This document shows positions 18,258-29,936 of a DNA stretch of 64,000 nucleotides, in pieces. Positions within the stretch are counted from its first letter, which is position 1. Each line of letters begins with the position of its first letter. Under the pieces are notes generated by a model, which was not told the DNA's origin, searched no databases, and saw only the letters and a list, made by a program, of their open reading frames with translations. The DNA is from CAVTWY01 sp963738615 (GTDB taxonomy: Bacteria; Pseudomonadota; Gammaproteobacteria; Burkholderiales; Burkholderiaceae_C), in the NCBI GenBank assembly GCA_963738615.1, contig CAVTXI010000019.1:1302001-1366000 (forward strand), written 5' to 3'. A program made the position numbers and the translations under genes.

Positions 18258-18273
18258 TTCACATTTCGATCAC
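18258..18273 (-). promoter_or_regulatory. Candidate response-regulator box B (GTGAT-N6-GTGAA)
   Basis: On the minus strand it reads GTGAT CGAAAT GTGAA, with an 11-bp period. It lies 40 bp before the MNIO gene start but points the opposite way to that gene. It closely resembles box C at 19221-19236. Confidence 0.4.
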
Positions 18274-18313
18274 ACGCGCGCAAGCTCCCGTCGAATACCT
18301 ACAGTGCCTGCCG

Positions 18314-19195
18314 ATGGAAGCCGCTGCCCCGCCCTCGTTCACGCGCACACGGCACGCCGTGCCGCAGCGCGCCGGCATCGGCCTGCGCGCCGCGCATCAC
18401 GTCGAATTCATTCGCACCAACCCGCCGGTCGCCTTCGTCGAAGTCCACAGCGAGAACTACTTCGGCCGCGGCGGCAGGCCGCGCCACTTTCTCGAGCTCG
18501 TGCGTCGCGACCATGCGCTTGAGCCTGCACGGCGTGGGCCTGTCGATCGGCTCGGTCGACCCGCTCGACGTCGACCATGTGCAACGCTTGCGCGAGTTGT
18601 GCCGGGACTTCGAGCCCGCGCTCGTGTCCGAACACCTGTGCTGGACGTCGCTCGGCGGCGTGCACGCCAACGGCCTGCTGCCGCTGCCCTGCACCGAAGA
18701 GGCGCTGCGGCCACGTGGTCGAACGCGTGCAGCGGGTGCAGGACGCTTTGGGTCGGCGCATCCTGCTCGAGAACCCGTCGAGCTATTTCCGCTACGTGCA
18801 TTCGACGATGCCCGAGTGGCAATTCCTCGCCGAGGTCGCGCGCCGCGCCGGCTGCGGCGTGCTGCTCGACGTGAACAACATCCACGTCAGCGCGCACAAC
18901 CTCGGCTTCGATGCGCTCGCGTACCTGCACGGCGTGCCCGCGGCGCTGGTCGAGGAGATCCACCTCGCGGGTTTCACCACCAGACACCTGCGTAGCGGCG
19001 CGCAGATCCTGATCGACACCCACGGCGCGCCGGTGGCCGACGCGGTGTGGGCGCTTTACGCCGCTGCGATCGAACGGTTCGGGCCGGTGCCGACGTTGAT
19101 CGAATGGGACACCGACCTGCCGCCGCTGGCGACGCTGCTCGACGAGGCGCGCAAGGCCGACGCGTTGCTGGCCGGCGCAGGCGTACGCTGCCTGA
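18314..19195 (+). CDS. MNIO (DUF692) multinuclear iron-dependent oxidase, frameshifted
   Basis: Family phrases occur in order but in changing frames: GIGLRAAHH, VEVHSENYFG, LSLHGVGLSIGS, SEHLCWTS, LLENPSSYF, LLDVNNIHVSAHN, EIHLAGF, IDTHGAPV, EWDTDLPPL. Three single surplus bases (near 18519, 18710 and 19174) account for the slips. Repair gives ~292 residues and a stop at 19193-19195, a normal DUF692 length. The metal-binding His/Glu/Asp residues are retained. Characterised MNIOs (MbnB, ChrH, TglH, BufB) modify cysteines of ribosomal peptides together with a partner protein, which here is the DUF2063 protein encoded next. No Cys-rich precursor (BufA/DUF2282) gene is visible nearby. Confidence 0.82.
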
Positions 19196-19220
19196 GTCGT
19201 GCCCCGGGGCGCGCCGAGAG

Positions 19221-19236
19221 TTCACGAATTGGTCAC
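19221..19236 (-). promoter_or_regulatory. Candidate response-regulator box C (GTGAC-N6-GTGAA)
   Basis: The minus strand reads GTGAC CAATTC GTGAA, with an 11-bp period. A TAGAAT -10-like hexamer follows on the plus strand at 19263-19268, about 20 bp before the DUF2063 start. Since the response-regulator gene lies downstream in the same unit, this could be an autoregulatory site. Confidence 0.45.
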
Positions 19237-19289
19237 GCGCGCAAGCCGCGCGGCTCGATTTCTAGAATCGATTCGATCGGAGCGACGCG

Positions 19290-20102
19290 ATGTTCTGCAG
19301 CCCCCTCGCCGACACCCAGGCCCGCGTGATGCACGCGATCCGTTGGCGCGAGCACGTCGCCGAGCGCAAGCGAGTTGATCGCGACGCATGACGGCATCAA
19401 CGCCGACGGCCGCCTCGCGATCGTGCGCAACCACATGCACGAAAGCCTCACCACCGCGCTGGCCGACGTGTTCCCGGTGGTCGCACGGCTCGTCGGCGAG
19501 GCGTTCTTTCGCCAGGCCGCGCGCCTTTTCATCGTGGCGCACCCGCTGCGCGCGGGCAGCCTGCTGGGCTTCGGCGACGCGTTCCCGCGGTTTCTTGCGG
19601 GCTACGCGCCCGCGGCGGCGCTGGCGTACCTGGCCGACGTCGCCGCGCTCGAGTGGGCCTGGCACGGCGCGTATCACGCCGCCGAATATCCGCCGCTCGA
19701 CTTTGCGTTGCTCGACGAGGTGCCGCCCGAGCGCCATGCCCAGTTGCGCCTGCGGCTGCAGCCGTCGGCGCGGTGGTTGGCGTCGCGCTGGCCGGTGCTC
19801 GACCTCTGGCTCGCGAACCAGCCCGATGCGCCGGCCGACGCGCTCGACCACGTGCGCCTGGACGCCGGCGGCGCCGAGCTGATCGTCGTGCAGCGCAACC
19901 TCGAGATCGAGTTCCGGCGCCTTGCCCGCGGTGAAAGCCGCTGGCTGCGTCGGCTGGCCACCGAAGCCACGTTGGCGCAGGCGCTGGCCGATGCGCTCGA
20001 CGTCGACCCCGAGTTCGACCTCGGCGCCACGCTCGCGCGGCACGCGGCGCAAGGGATCTTCACGGCCGCGTGGCTCGCACCGTTCGCGAAAGGAGCGTCG
20101 TC

Positions 20103-20106
<4 letters not shown>
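19290..20106 (+). CDS. DUF2063 (HvfC/BufC-type) MNIO partner protein, frameshifted near the N-terminus
   Basis: The start at 19290 is preceded by GGAG. The first ~24 codons (MFCSPLADTQARVMHAIRWR...) are joined to the rest (LIATHDGINADGRLAIVRNH...) by removing one base near 19362, giving ~271 residues. Recognisable family phrases are DVFPVVARLVGEAFF and HPLRAGSLLGFGDAFPRFL. DUF2063 proteins carry a putative DNA-binding-like N-terminus and serve as the recognition partner of MNIO enzymes in peptide modification. The stop overlaps the response-regulator start (ATGA), so translation is coupled to it. Confidence 0.82.
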
Positions 20107-20828
<722 letters not shown>

Positions 20829-20838
20829 CCCGTCGCCG

Positions 20839-22961
20839 ATGAACCGCCTCTACACGAAGCTCGCGCTGCTGCTCGCCGGCGCCTTCGTGATCGTCGGCGG
20901 CACGCTCGTCGTCGTCACGCAGCAGATGTTCGACCCGGGGCGTCTGCCCGGGCTCGTCACCGGCGTGATGATCGCCAGCGTGGCCTTCGCACTGGTCGCG
21001 GCGCTTGCCGTGTTCCGGTTCGTCGAGCGCCGCCTCGTGCGCCTGACCGAGGCTGTCGAGCGCTTCGCCCAAGGGGGCTTCAAGACGCCGCTGCGCGTGC
21101 CGGGCGCCGACGCGCAGGGCGACGAACTCGCGCGCCTGGCGCGGCGCGTCGAAGAGATGTCCAGCCGCATCGCCGAGCAGCTCGACGAGCAGGCGCGCGG
21201 CGTCGAACGGCGGCGCGAGCTGCTCGTGAATGTCTCGCACGACCTGCGCACGCCGCTCGCGTCGATGCAGGGCTACCTCGAGCTGCTGCTCGTCAAGCGC
21301 GGCAAGCTCGAGCCGGCCGAAGAGCGCAACTACCTCGAGGCCGCGGTGCGTCAAAGCGAACGCCTGGGCCGCCTGGTCGCCGACCTCTTCGAGCTGACGC
21401 GGCTCGAGGCTGCCGAAGCCACGCCGCAACTCGAATGCTTCGCGCACGCCGAACTCGCGCAGGACGTGGTGCAGCGCTTCGCGCTCGACGCCGCGCAGCG
21501 CGGCGTGCGCGTCCAGGCGGTCTGTGTCGACGAAGGCGACGCTGTCGTGCAGGTGCGCGCCGACATCGGCATGGTCGAGCGCGTGCTCGTGAATCTGGTC
21601 GACAACGCGCTGCGCCACACGCCCGCGCAGGGCTCGGTCGACGTCGTCTGCGGTGTCGAGCGCGACAACGAAGGCCACCCGCGCCGCGCGACGCTCGCGG
21701 TGAACGACACCGGCCAGGGGATCGCGCCGCACGAGCTGCCCGGCATCTTCGACCGCTACGACCGAGCCGACCGCACGGCACCGGACGCGCACCGCGGCCT
21801 GGGTCTGGCGATCGCGCAGCACATCGTGCGCCTGCACGGCGGCACGATCGCGGTGCGCAGCACCCTCGGCGAGGGTACGAGCTTCGGCTTCGACCTGCCG
21901 CTCGCGGGCGCGGTCGGGGCCACGGCCCACCCGCACGCGACCCGACCACACGCGACCCGACCGCACGCGACCGCTGACCCGATCGAGGACACCGCGCGGT
22001 TGCAGCGCCGGCTCGTCGAGCAGCGTGCGATCGTCGAACACGCCCAGGCCGAACGGTCCGCGGCACAGGCCGAAGCCCGCGCCAACGAGGATCGTCTGGC
22101 GGCTGCGCTGCGCGGCAGCCAGGACGGGTTGTGGGAATGGGACCTCGAACACGACCGCGTGCAGCTGTCGCCGCGCTGGAAGAGCATGCTCGGCTTCACG
22201 TCCGACGAGCTGCCCGACGATCTCGAGGGGTGGCGCGCGCGCGTGCACCCGAGCGACCGCGCCGGCTTCGACCGGCGCTGAAGCGCCACCTCGCCGACAT
22301 TCGCGACGACGCCGACGCGCGCTTCGACCACGAACTGCGGCTGATGCACAAGGACGGCAGCGTGCGCTGGATGTTGTCGCGCGGCGTCGCGTTGCGCCGC
22401 GCGAACGGCGCGCCGTATCGCATGGTCGGCTTCGACACCGACATCACGCGCCTGAAGCACGTGCTCGCGGTGCTCGACGCGGTGGCCGCCGGTACCACGG
22501 GGCGCTGGGGCGAAGCGTTCTTCGAGGCACTGGTCGAGCACTTCGCGCGCGCGCTCGAGGTCGACCTCGCCTTCATCACCGAGTGCGCCGACACCCCGAC
22601 CACGCGCCTGCGCACGCTCGCGGTCTGGTCGGTCGACGGCCCGAAGGACAACTTCGAATACGACCTGCCGGGCTCGCCCTGCGAAGCCGTCGTGCAGGGG
22701 CGCGACGCGTGCTTCCACCGCAGCGGCGTCGGCACGCTGTTCCCGCGCGAGGCGGGCTACGAGGCGTACCTGGGCCTGCCGATCATCGCCAGCGACGGTC
22801 GCATGCTCGGCCACCTCGCGTTCCTCGACCGCGGCGTGCGCGGCGACGAGATGCTGGTCGACGCGATCTATCGCATCTTCGTCGCCCGCGCCGCGGCCGA
22901 GATGGAGCGCATGCAGGCGCTCGCGCGGCTGCGCGACATGCAGCAGCTCGTCGCACCCTGA
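20839..22961 (+). CDS. Sensor histidine kinase with C-terminal PAS and GAF domains, frameshifted
   Basis: Two membrane segments (residues ~5-30 and ~40-60) frame a very short periplasmic loop, followed by HAMP and the H-box NVSHDLRTPLASM with His134. The ATP-binding core has DNALRHTP, DTGQGIAPHE and GLGLAIAQH. After a HATRP-repeat linker and a coiled coil, a PAS domain begins (GLWEWDLEHDRVQLSPRWKS). The frame breaks at 22278 (a stop in the raw sequence). Adding one G or C restores ...FDxALKRHLADIRDD, and the protein then runs through the PAS C-terminus and a GAF domain to 22961 (~707 residues). Sensor domains after the kinase core are unusual. It probably pairs with the regulator encoded immediately upstream. 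Confidence 0.8.
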
Positions 22962-23004
22962 TTACCTCCCCTCCCGCATGCGTGAGAGGGAGCCACACGC
23001 GGAC

Positions 23005-23020
23005 GTGATCCGGATGTGAT
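23005..23020 (+). promoter_or_regulatory. Candidate response-regulator box D (GTGAT-N6-GTGAT)
   Basis: GTGAT CCGGAT GTGAT forms an 11-bp direct repeat within a larger GGAYGTGATCY duplication (23001-23022). It reads toward the 73-aa gene, whose start lies ~105 bp downstream. Confidence 0.45.
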
Positions 23021-23126
23021 CTTTCGCGACCAGCTGTTGATCGATCGCTGAACGCAGCGTGTTTTCCGCGGCCCAGCATTGGTGTTCTCGAGCCGCTGCC
23101 CGCGGCCATCACCAGCAGGAGCCGCC

Positions 23127-23348
23127 ATGAACACGCAAACCACGCACCACGCGTTCGACCCCATCGGATTCGAGATCCGTTTCGCCTCGCTCTTCATCGA
23201 AGGCCGCGGCCTTGCCTTTCCGTGCGACGAGCAGGGCCAGGTCGACCTCGACGCCTTGAGTGACCGAGCACGCGACAACTACCTCGGTGCGCGCGCACTC
23301 GTGGGCTACGAGTACGCGTTGCCGAGCATCACGCCAAGCCTGCATTGA
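23127..23348 (+). CDS. Conserved 73-residue protein of unknown function
   Basis: The start at 23127 has AGGAG upstream. The sequence (FEIRFASLFIEGRGLAFPCD, then VDLDALSDRARDNYLGARAL) matches a small protein I have seen often in Burkholderiales under the pattern IRFxSLFxxGRxLxFPCD...LxxRARxNY. I know no function or Pfam name for it. There is no signal peptide or membrane segment, and it has one Cys, so it is unlikely to be the MNIO substrate. It lies between the two-component system and a secreted cupin, downstream of a candidate regulator box. Confidence 0.8.
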   Translation: MNTQTTHHAFDPIGFEIRFASLFIEGRGLAFPCDEQGQVDLDALSDRARDNYLGARALVGYEYALPSITPSLH

Positions 23349-23386
23349 GCAGCGCTTTCTTCCGCAACCACGAAGGAGTCACCACC

Positions 23387-23890
23387 ATGATCCGTCCCGT
23401 CTCGTCCCGCCCCGTCACCTGGTTCGCATTCACCATCGCATCCATCGTCGCCGCCGCCGTGACCAGCTTCGCGCCCGCGGCGCACGCTGGCGAGTGCACT
23501 CAACGTGTCGCCGACGGCACAGGCCAGGCGCCCGGGCCGTCGATGCCCAGCGGCGTCACCAACGTCGTGCGCGCGACGACCGACCTGGCCAAAGAGCCGC
23601 TCGCGTTCGCCGGGCGCCAGTTCCGCCTGCGCCAGCTCGACATGCAGCCCGGCGGCGTCGTGCCCTGGCACAGCCACGACAACCGCCCCGCGATGATCTA
23701 CATCGTGTCCGGCGAAGTGATCGAGTACGCCAGCAACTGCGCGCACCCGATCGTGCACAAGGCCGGCAACGTCGCGCCCGAAAAGAAGGGCACGTCGCAC
23801 TGGTGGAAGAACACCGGCCGCACCCCCGCGGTGCTGATCTCGGTCGATCTCTTCCCGATGGCCGCCGAGGCCGACCAGCACGTCATGTGA
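23387..23890 (+). CDS. Secreted cupin-domain protein
   Basis: 167 residues; AAGGAG precedes the ATG at 23387. The signal peptide ends in APAAHAGE. The single cupin core is clear: PGGVVPWHSHDNRPAMIYIVSGEVIEY gives the H-x-H and Glu metal ligands of motif 1, and TSHWWKNTGRTPAVLISVDLFP is motif 2. A periplasmic metal-dependent or sensing role is inferred; the substrate is unknown. It lies 38 bp after the 73-aa gene and is probably in the same transcript. Confidence 0.88.
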   Translation: MIRPVSSRPVTWFAFTIASIVAAAVTSFAPAAHAGECTQRVADGTGQAPGPSMPSGVTNVVRATTDLAKEPLAFAGRQFRLRQLDMQPGGVVPWHSHDNRPAMIYIVSGEVIEYASNCAHPIVHKAGNVAPEKKGTSHWWKNTGRTPAVLISVDLFPMAAEADQHVM

Positions 23891-23935
23891 CCAACGTGCC
23901 TGCATCCGTCGTCGCGTCCGCGGCACCGATGGCAT

Positions 23936-23973
23936 GTGACGAATTCGTCATCTTCATGTCGCCTCGATGTGAA
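23936..23973 (+). promoter_or_regulatory. Candidate response-regulator box E: four 11-bp-phased half-sites, with a 14-bp palindrome
   Basis: GTGAC, GTCAT, GTCGC and GTGAA start at 23936, 23947, 23958 and 23969, an exact 11-bp phase. The last is followed after 10 bp by a -10-like TAAAGT (23984-23989). That is the usual geometry for OmpR-family activation. The first two half-sites also form the palindrome TGACGAATTCGTCA (23937-23950). It lies upstream of the DUF4148 gene and reads toward it. Confidence 0.5.
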
Positions 23974-24086
23974 GCTCGATTCCTAAAGTTCTCTTCGTGC
24001 CGCGAACCGGTACGCATCGATCCCCCCGCAGCCTCCTGACCCGTCTTTCAACCCTGTCCCCAACCCCACCCACCGGAGCCATCACC

Positions 24087-24458
24087 ATGAACACCATCAA
24101 GTCCCTCATTGCCGTCGTCGCCACCGTCGCCGCCACCGGCGCTTTCGCCCAGGAAGCCACGCCCGACACGTGGATCGCCCAGAGCACGAGCGTCGCGTCG
24201 CGCCAAGCGGTGCACGACCAAGCCGTCGCGGCGCGCGTCGCCGGCAACATCGCCTTCGGCGAAGCGTTCGACTACAACTTCGCGTCCCGCGCCAGCTCGA
24301 CGTTGTCGCGCGCCCAAGTGGTTGCCGAAGCTCGCGAAGCGCAACGCCTGGGCCTGACGCAAGGCGGTGAAGTGCAGCGCTTTGCAACCCCGAGCCAGCT
24401 CGACAGCATTCGCCGCGCCGGCCAGAACGTCGCGGGCACGATGACCGCGTCGCGCTGA
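24087..24458 (+). CDS. Secreted DUF4148-domain protein
   Basis: 123 residues with a signal peptide cut after AFA (MNTIKSLIAVVATVAATGAFA) and GGAG upstream of the ATG. The mature part has the DUF4148 phrase (LSRAQVVAEAREAQRLGLTQ GGE). DUF4148 proteins are small periplasmic proteins very common in Burkholderiales, of unknown function, often under two-component or metal-stress control. The promoter region carries box E, and a strong terminator follows the gene, so it is probably monocistronic. Confidence 0.88.
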   Translation: MNTIKSLIAVVATVAATGAFAQEATPDTWIAQSTSVASRQAVHDQAVAARVAGNIAFGEAFDYNFASRASSTLSRAQVVAEAREAQRLGLTQGGEVQRFATPSQLDSIRRAGQNVAGTMTASR

Positions 24459-24477
24459 ATCCCTGCACCACAACGCC

Positions 24478-24512
24478 ACCGGCGTGCACCGTCGACAAGA
24501 CGGCACGCCGGT
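24478..24512 (+). terminator. Rho-independent terminator of the DUF4148 gene
   Basis: A 9-bp arm (ACCGGCGTG) plus a 5-bp arm (CCGTC), separated by a two-base bulge, pair perfectly with GACGG and CACGCCGGT across a GACAA loop. The stem runs into TTT. It starts 20 bp after the DUF4148 stop. Confidence 0.7.
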
Positions 24513-24597
24513 TTGGCTTGGTGGGGAGCGCTGCCTCGGACAAGCGACAGTCGAAGGAGCGTCCCGTCAGCGTGCCGCATCCGCGTTGGGGCTCGAG

Positions 24598-24846
24598 TCG
24601 ACGGTGTTCGAGCGCCCAGGCGTGCAGCGGATCGCGCGCGGCGAGGTAGATGTCGGCTTTGAACTGGCTCGCGTGGTGGATCAGGTTGAACATGCCACGT
24701 AACGTGCGGGCCAACTCCAACCGCAGTGTCTCGTCCGGCGGGACGTCGTAGAGATCGTCGGGGAACGCTGCGCGCAGCGCTGCGAGGTTCTGCCGCTCGA
24801 GCAGCAGCACCACGTCAACGTCGGCCGTCAGCCGAGGTTCGCCATC
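24598..24846 (-). pseudogene. Remnant of a nucleotidyltransferase-like gene
   Basis: A leftward frame contains PRLTADVDVVLLLERQNLAA, FPDDLYDVPPDETLRLE, GMFNLIHHASQFKADIYLA and DPLHAWALEHRR. These are the core of a small nucleotidyltransferase-fold family, sometimes tied to toxin-antitoxin loci. The usual N-terminal G-G-x-A-x-x-x-H part and the C-terminal half are absent, and the flanking sequence does not match. No start codon or ribosome site fits. With the terminator it fills the 24459-24958 gap. Confidence 0.55.
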
Positions 24847-24958
24847 AGCCGACAGCCTCGGCTTTCTCGGCCTCTCGGCGGCATAGGCGTTATTCCGCGT
24901 GTGGTTCTCGCCGCCGTGTTTCAGGCTTAACCTCCCGCACCCGCTCGAGGAGACACGC

Positions 24959-27285
<2,327 letters not shown>

Positions 27286-27482
27286 GGGGCGTCGGCGTCG
27301 GCTGCACGCTTAGAGGTGCGCACGAGGCAATGACAGTGCGACACGCGGCCAACTGGCAAGGGATCGCTTTATGTCCTCCAAAGGTAGCTGATCGGCGCTC
27401 TTCTTTTTTGCGGCGGCCGCGCCGGCCGCCTTGTGGTTGCGCTCGAACCGCGTGGCCAGATTCACGCCGACGCTGCACGGGC

Positions 27483-27517
27483 TTGCGTGCCGCCTTTTAC
27501 GTAGCTACACTAAAGCG
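27483..27517 (+). promoter_or_regulatory. Predicted brnTA promoter with 8-bp palindrome
   Basis: TTGCGT (27483-27488) and TACACT (27506-27511) are spaced by 17 bp. The palindrome GTAGCTAC (27501-27508) overlaps the -10. The predicted start point coincides with the GTG of brnT, so the toxin mRNA may be leaderless. BrnA-family antitoxins repress their own promoter, and the palindrome is a plausible half of the operator. Confidence 0.35.
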
Positions 27518-27789
27518 TGCTCTTCGAGTTCGACCCAGCGAAAGACACGCTCAACCGCGCGAATCATGGCTTGTCTCTGGCGTTTGCCAGGCAGTTGGCT
27601 TGGGAAGAGGCGCTCGTCTGGCTCGACGAGCGCTTCGGCTACGAAGAGCTTCGCATGTCGGCCCTTGTCCCGCGAGGTGATCGCCTGTACTTCGTCGCCT
27701 TCACGGACCGGGGCAACGTTCGTCGTGTCATCAGCCTTCGCAATGCCGAGCGAAGGGAGGTCAAGCACTATGTCGAGAACTACTACTAA
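27517..27789 (+). CDS. brnT: BrnT-family toxin (ribonuclease)
   Basis: 90 residues from a GTG at 27517. Matches to BrnT include the N-terminus LFEFDPAKDTLNRANHGLSL, the central DERFGYEELR and the C-terminal DRLYFVAFTDRGNVRRVISL, then RNAERREVKHY. BrnT is a RelE-fold ribonuclease that inhibits translation. The GTG has no Shine-Dalgarno sequence and abuts a predicted -10 (see the promoter entry). The antitoxin frame begins inside its last codons. Confidence 0.88.
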   Translation: MLFEFDPAKDTLNRANHGLSLAFARQLAWEEALVWLDERFGYEELRMSALVPRGDRLYFVAFTDRGNVRRVISLRNAERREVKHYVENYY

Positions 27790-28090
27790 GCCTAAGCGTT
27801 CATTGCTGCTGCCTTCGCCGAAGGAAAACGCGAAGATCGTGGCTGCTGCAAAGTCAGATCCGGATGCCCGTCCACTCACCCAGCGTCAGCTAGAGGCCAT
27901 GGTGCCGCTGAAGGCGCTGCGGGGGCGTCCTCCACTCGAGAACAAGAAGCAGTTGGTGTCCGTGCGCTACAGCCCGGAGGTCTTGGAGTACTTCCGCAGC
28001 ACAGGCCAGGGCTGGCAGGCTCGCATGGACGGTGTGCTTAGACAGTACGTCAGCAAAAATCCCGTTCGCCGTGCGCGCAAAGCGACATAA
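27770..28090 (+). CDS. brnA: BrnA-family antitoxin
   Basis: 106 residues from an ATG at 27770, which overlaps brnT by 20 bases and has GGGAGG upstream. The C-terminal half (KKQLVSVRYSPEVLEYFRST, then GQGWQARMDGVLRQYV) is the ribbon-helix-helix domain of BrnA. The N-terminal half binds BrnT in known pairs. A good ribosome site here and none before the toxin would favour excess antitoxin. Confidence 0.88.
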   Translation: MSRTTTKPKRSLLLPSPKENAKIVAAAKSDPDARPLTQRQLEAMVPLKALRGRPPLENKKQLVSVRYSPEVLEYFRSTGQGWQARMDGVLRQYVSKNPVRRARKAT

Positions 28091-28350
28091 CCCTTTACAG
28101 AGAATATTCGAGCACGTGGCTTCGAACCGGAAGGCGCCATGCGTTCAGCATGATGATGGCCGTGGTGGTACTCAGAGCATCGAGCGAGCTTGCGCACGAT
28201 CGGGCTTGTCGGGACGCACCACGCGCGCGGGCTGACCTGGGCCGGCGGCATCGTCTTGCAGCGGCGGCGTGCGGCGGCACACGACGCGCACGTATCGCGC
28301 TCCTGAATCATCACGCCGCCGCCACCACCGAGCTGAGCGCCATCAGACGG

Positions 28351-29706
28351 CTACAGGTCGAACGTCTTCTTGCGCCGGTCGGGCTGAACGCCGTCGCAGA
28401 AGGTGATGACTTCCTGCAGGCGATCGTTCAGTTCGACGGCGATCGCACGGCAACGTTTCAGCCAGTCGTCGATCGCCTGCTGCGTGGCGTCTGGCTGCGG
28501 GTGTGCCAATTCGCGCGCCAGATCGCTCGCGGGACCGCGCAGCTCGGCAAGCCAGAGCCGCGCGCGGCGCCGCAGCAGCGAAGCGTCCTTGGGTGCGAAG
28601 GCGCGCGCGGGTGCACTGTCGTCGCGCACGGCGGCGGCAACGAGGGTGGGCGGGATGACGCTCGGCGCAGCGTCGCGGCCGTCGCGCCGCAGCAGCAGGC
28701 AACCCAGCATCCCCGCAAGGATTCCTGTCAGCGTGCCCGCCACGAACCCCAACCCACCAGCGAGTTGGAAAGTCCGGTCCGACTCGCGCGCGGATCCGGG
28801 CGGCACGTGAACGTCTCGCAGCCCGGCCAGTGTGCCTTCGGCGGTCGCCAGCCGTACGCGCAGAACCTGGTTCTCGGCTTGTGCGGCAACGAGTGCCGCT
28901 GCTGCCCCCGCCGCCGCAGCGGGCTGCGGTATGAATTGAATCTCAGGCGGCGCAATAGGCCGCTCGTATGTGCCACGCCAGATCCCGACCGCCGTGGCCA
29001 GCCCGATCACGACGATCAGCGCCGCTATCAACAGGCTGAGCCTGATCACGGCAGTGATGGCTTGACGCAGCGTGGCTTTCCACTTCGCGAGCTCCGTCGA
29101 CGCAACAAGGATCTCCGACAATTTTTCCGGCCCAAACCAACAGGCCAACACGGCTGCAACGATGAGCGACAGCAAGGCGAGCAGGGGCCAAACCGGCGCT
29201 CCGATGTACGCGACCCACTGCCCCAGGCGCAGCTCGACCGGCGCGAACAAAGAGCGCCGTGCGTCGGCAAGGCGAGATGCGTAAGCCGATTCGACGGCGG
29301 CAACGCGTGCGTCACAGGCTCGAGCCATCGCTTGCGTGAGCGCGTTCGTCGCGGCGCTGTCGCCCCCTGTGCCGCCCGAGGTTGGGCATGCGGGGTCGGG
29401 GCACGCCGGGTAGGGCGGATAGGGCGGGTAAGGCGGATAGGGCGGGCAGGCCGAGCAAGGCTGGGCCGTGCGTTCGATGATCCTGATCTCCGCAGGCTTG
29501 TCTGCCCGAAGCAGGCACGCAGGGCAGGCCGGACAGCTGACGGTGTTGCTCACCGTGCCTGCCGCAGCCGCGGGTGGCGCGGTACCAGGCCCGGGCAAGC
29601 TGACGATCGCGGTTCCACTTGGCTTTCCATGACCGGCGCAGCTACCGAGCAGCGCAGCCAACGCGAGCACGAAAGCGAACACGAAGGATCGAATGACGAC
29701 AAGCAT
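28351..29706 (-). CDS. Proline/cysteine-rich membrane lipoprotein of unknown function
   Basis: 451 residues, with AAGGAGAG before the ATG at 29706. The N-terminus has a signal and lipobox-like end (LALAALLGSCAGHG). Next comes a Cys/Pro region with CPACPACLL, CSACPPYPPYPPYPPYPAC and CPDPACP; the PPY run is a 9-bp DNA tandem repeat at about 29409-29455. Hydrophobic segments follow at about 170-190, 215-240 and 320-345, between soluble stretches that include a heptad-like AQAENQVLRVRLATAEGTLA. The C-terminus is soluble and charged. No family is recognised. The CPxCP cluster next to membrane helices recalls the OmpA-like protein at 5471-6772. Confidence 0.65.
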   Translation of the reverse strand: MLVVIRSFVFAFVLALAALLGSCAGHGKPSGTAIVSLPGPGTAPPAAAAGTVSNTVSCPACPACLLRADKPAEIRIIERTAQPCSACPPYPPYPPYPPYPACPDPACPTSGGTGGDSAATNALTQAMARACDARVAAVESAYASRLADARRSLFAPVELRLGQWVAYIGAPVWPLLALLSLIVAAVLACWFGPEKLSEILVASTELAKWKATLRQAITAVIRLSLLIAALIVVIGLATAVGIWRGTYERPIAPPEIQFIPQPAAAAGAAAALVAAQAENQVLRVRLATAEGTLAGLRDVHVPPGSARESDRTFQLAGGLGFVAGTLTGILAGMLGCLLLRRDGRDAAPSVIPPTLVAAAVRDDSAPARAFAPKDASLLRRRARLWLAELRGPASDLARELAHPQPDATQQAIDDWLKRCRAIAVELNDRLQEVITFCDGVQPDRRKKTFDL

Positions 29707-29936
29707 TGCGCTCTCCTTCCAGACAAACGCCCCGCCCCTCGACGAGTCGGCTCACTCTATCGAAATCGCTGCTGTAGCCCGATGCAAGGGGTCGCCCAAA
29801 CGGGCCGACCGATCCGCATCGACGGCATGACGCTTATTCGCCCGCGATATGCCGTTTGCCGAAAACCCGCGCCAATAATCACGCGCCTTCGCCGAAGATC
29901 GTCGACTGCCCGCAGCTTGACGCACAAGAGCACTTC

